This document shows positions 62,170-64,000 of a DNA stretch of 64,000 nt, piece after piece (position 1 is the stretch's first letter; every line of letters starts with the position of its first letter). The stretch comes from Dongia_B soli (lineage in GTDB: Bacteria; Pseudomonadota; Alphaproteobacteria; Dongiales; Dongiaceae). Below the pieces are notes generated by a model. The model did not search any database, was not told where the DNA came from, and saw nothing but the letters and a program-made list of their open reading frames with translations. The stretch lies in NCBI RefSeq assembly GCF_034044715.1, contig NZ_JAXCLW010000003.1, positions 1 to 64,000 on the forward strand, written 5' to 3'. The translations under genes and the position numbers were made by a program.

Positions 62170-64000
62170 TTACCGGTGCGGCAGGACGCCTTTGGTGGTG
62201 AATTTCTGCATGCCGTGCTTGCGCCCCTGGCGTCGCCCCTCGCCGCCGCTCAGGCCAGTGCCGGCCGGCTGCCAGTTCGGAATGAGGTGATGCTTGCCGG
62301 GGCCGATCAGGTCGGCGCGGCCCATGCGCTTCAAGGCATCACGCAGCAAGGGCCAGTTTTCCGGATCGTGATAGCGCAGGAACGCCTTGTGCAGGCGGCG
62401 CTGTTTCAGCCCCTTGACGGTCTCGACCGGTTCAGAAGCGCCACGCCGGATCGGACGCAGCGGATTGAGGCCCGAATGATACATCGCGGTCGAAAGCGCC
62501 ATGGGTGACGGCAGGAAGGTCTGGACCTGGTCGGCGCGATATTTATTGCGCTTCAACCACAGGGCCAGGTTCATCATATCCTCATCCGTGGTGCCCGGAT
62601 GCGCGGCGATGAAATAGGGAATGAGGAAGTATTCTTTCTTGGCTTCCTTGGCCGCCTTGTCGAACAGTTCCTTGAACTTGTCATAAGTGCCGATGCCCGG
62701 CTTCATCATCTTGGAGAGCGGGCCTTCCTCGGTATGTTCGGGGGCGATCTTCAGATAGCCGCCGACATGGTGCGAGACCAATTCCTTGATATAGGCCGGG
62801 CTCCGGACCGCAAGATCGTAGCGCACGCCAGATGCCACCATGACCTTTTTGACGCCCGGGATCTCCCGCGACTTCTTGTAAAGTTGGATCAGCGAGTCAT
62901 GGCTGGTATTGAGATTGGGGCAAATATCCGGGAAGACGCAAGATGGCTTGCGGCACAGCTCTTCCGTGCGCTTGTCCTTGCAGGCAATGCGATACATGTT
63001 GGCGGTGGGGCCGCCGATATCCGAAATGATGCCGGTGAAGCCTTTGGTCTTGTCGCGGATCTGCTCGATCTCTTTCAGGATCGACCCTTCCGACCGGTTC
63101 TGGATGATTCGTCCCTCATGCTCGGTGATCGAGCAGAAGGAGCAGCCACCGAAACAGCCCCGCATGATCGTCACTGAGAAGCGGATCATGTCCCAGGCAG
63201 CGATCTTCGCATCGCCATAGGCGGGATGCGGTGCGCGGGCATAGGGAAGTTCGAAGACGCCATCCATCTCCGCCGTCGAAAGCGGGATTGGCGGCGGTGT
63301 TACCCAGAGTTCGCGATTGCCGTGCCGCTGCACCAGCGGGCGCGCATTGCCGGGATTGCTTTCCCGGTGCAGCACGCGCGAGGCGCGCGCATAAGCTTCC
63401 GGGTCCTTCTCCACCTGCTCGAAGGATGGCAGGCGGATGACGGTATTGCCCTCCAACCGCCGGGCCCCCTCGGCTGCATCATCGAGATCATTGGCCGGCG
63501 CTTCCACCCAGCCCTCGGGTACCCGGTCCTTGAGCAATGCCACGCCGCGAATATCATCGAGATCGCCCGGCGCATCGCCCTTGGCCAGACGGTGCGTCAC
63601 CTCGACCACCGCCCGCTCGGCATTGCCATAGAGCAGGATATCGCCCTTGGCATCCGCCAGGATCGAGCGGCGCACCTTGTCCGACCAGTAATCGTAATGG
63701 GCGATGCGGCGCAGCGAGCTTTCGATACCGCCGAGCACGATTGGCACATCCCTGTACGCTTCGCGGCAGCGCTGCGAATAGACGATCACCGCCCGGTCCG
63801 GGCGCCTTCCGCCCTCGTCATTCGGCGTATAGCTGTCATTGTGCCGCAGCCGCCGATCCGCCGTATACCGATTGACCATGGAATCCATGTTGCCGCCGGT
63901 GATCCCAAAATACAGATTGGGCTTCCCTAGCGCCTTGAACGGCTCCGGACTCTGCCAATCCGGCTGCGCGAGAATGCCAACGCGAAATCCCTGCGATTCC
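62170..64000 (-). CDS. ygiQ: YgiQ-family radical SAM protein, 5' end beyond the window
   Basis: The reading frame continues past the right edge: before the internal ATG at 63888 it reads GFRVGILAQPDW and LYFGITGGN, which are conserved near the YgiQ N-terminus. At least 609 residues are present. The radical SAM cluster motif is RGCFGGCSFCSITEHEGR (CxxxCxxC). Further family stretches are NMDSMVNRYTADRR, VPIVLGGIESSLRRIAHYDYWSDKVRRSIL, DIGGPTANMYRIACKD and KYFIAAHPGTTDEDM-like FLIPYFIAAHPGTTDEDMM. The C-terminal HGMQKFTTKGVLPHR is slightly longer than usual. A conserved protein of unknown reaction. It faces the DUF1028 gene convergently, 32 bases apart. Confidence 0.95.
   Translation of the reverse strand, partial: ESQGFRVGILAQPDWQSPEPFKALGKPNLYFGITGGNMDSMVNRYTADRRLRHNDSYTPNDEGGRRPDRAVIVYSQRCREAYRDVPIVLGGIESSLRRIAHYDYWSDKVRRSILADAKGDILLYGNAERAVVEVTHRLAKGDAPGDLDDIRGVALLKDRVPEGWVEAPANDLDDAAEGARRLEGNTVIRLPSFEQVEKDPEAYARASRVLHRESNPGNARPLVQRHGNRELWVTPPPIPLSTAEMDGVFELPYARAPHPAYGDAKIAAWDMIRFSVTIMRGCFGGCSFCSITEHEGRIIQNRSEGSILKEIEQIRDKTKGFTGIISDIGGPTANMYRIACKDKRTEELCRKPSCVFPDICPNLNTSHDSLIQLYKKSREIPGVKKVMVASGVRYDLAVRSPAYIKELVSHHVGGYLKIAPEHTEEGPLSKMMKPGIGTYDKFKELFDKAAKEAKKEYFLIPYFIAAHPGTTDEDMMNLALWLKRNKYRADQVQTFLPSPMALSTAMYHSGLNPLRPIRRGASEPVETVKGLKQRRLHKAFLRYHDPENWPLLRDALKRMGRADLIGPGKHHLIPNWQPAGTGLSGGEGRRQGRKHGMQKFTTKGVLPHR

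Overview
The window looks like chromosomal or megaplasmid DNA of a soil or plant-associated alphaproteobacterium. The GC content is high, roughly 60 %. There are dense minus-strand operons with ATGA-type overlaps and an unusual load of dipeptide/oligopeptide-type ABC importers. The relatives recognised (Ochrobactrum-type D-aminopeptidase, DUF3618, IclR/RpiR/GntR/MocR regulators) fit Hyphomicrobiales or Rhodospirillales. No rRNA, tRNA, CRISPR array or intact transposase was recognised.

Layout. (1) 1-2.5 kb is a worn stretch: a glutathione S-transferase remnant with an amber stop, a GNAT acetyltransferase, a small chimeric ORF made of two gene ends, then an intact FMN-dependent NAD(P)H oxidoreductase and an NmrA-type protein. 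(2) 3-7 kb holds a minus-strand envelope module (DUF3618, holin-X-like, coiled-coil membrane protein, YihY/BrkB). (3) 8-10.5 kb holds a phosphoketolase. (4) 10.9-14 kb holds a MATE exporter and a D-aminopeptidase. (5) 14.2-30.8 kb is a catabolic locus: HD-domain protein, Dpp-type importer, 3-oxoadipyl-CoA thiolase, 3-oxoadipate CoA-transferase, class III aminotransferase, DAO-type oxidase, trimethylamine dehydrogenase-like flavoprotein, PuuC-like aldehyde dehydrogenase and a divergent IclR regulator. A near-identical sequence block precedes both of its main transcription units. (6) 30.8-42.5 kb is a second locus: Dpp-type importer, split transketolase, GntR regulator, class III aminotransferase and a divergent OtnK/OtnC pair. 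(7) 42.5-46.4 kb holds a MocR regulator divergent from a cupin/AhpD-like pair, then an MFS transporter. (8) 46.4-62.1 kb is a third locus: fold-type III PLP decarboxylase, M81 metallopeptidase, Dpp-type importer, RpiR regulator, D-aminoacylase, a decayed chemotaxis receptor, a DAO-type oxidase, an orphan solute-binding protein and a DUF1028 protein. (9) The right edge cuts a YgiQ-family radical SAM gene.

How it works together. The window reads as a scavenging island with three complete peptide-type importers and one extra binding protein, each next to a different regulator and enzyme set. The most interesting set is locus 5. It carries the last two steps of the beta-ketoadipate pathway with no aromatic ring-cleavage genes nearby, joined instead to amine-oxidising, aldehyde-oxidising and transaminating enzymes. 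I infer a route in which an imported diamino acid such as beta-lysine, or a peptide containing it, is converted to 3-oxoadipate and then to acetyl-CoA and succinyl-CoA. Locus 6 may feed an amino or branched sugar acid into 3-oxo-tetronate. Locus 8 may handle D-amino-acid-containing or cell-wall peptides. These pathway assignments are inferences from gene content.
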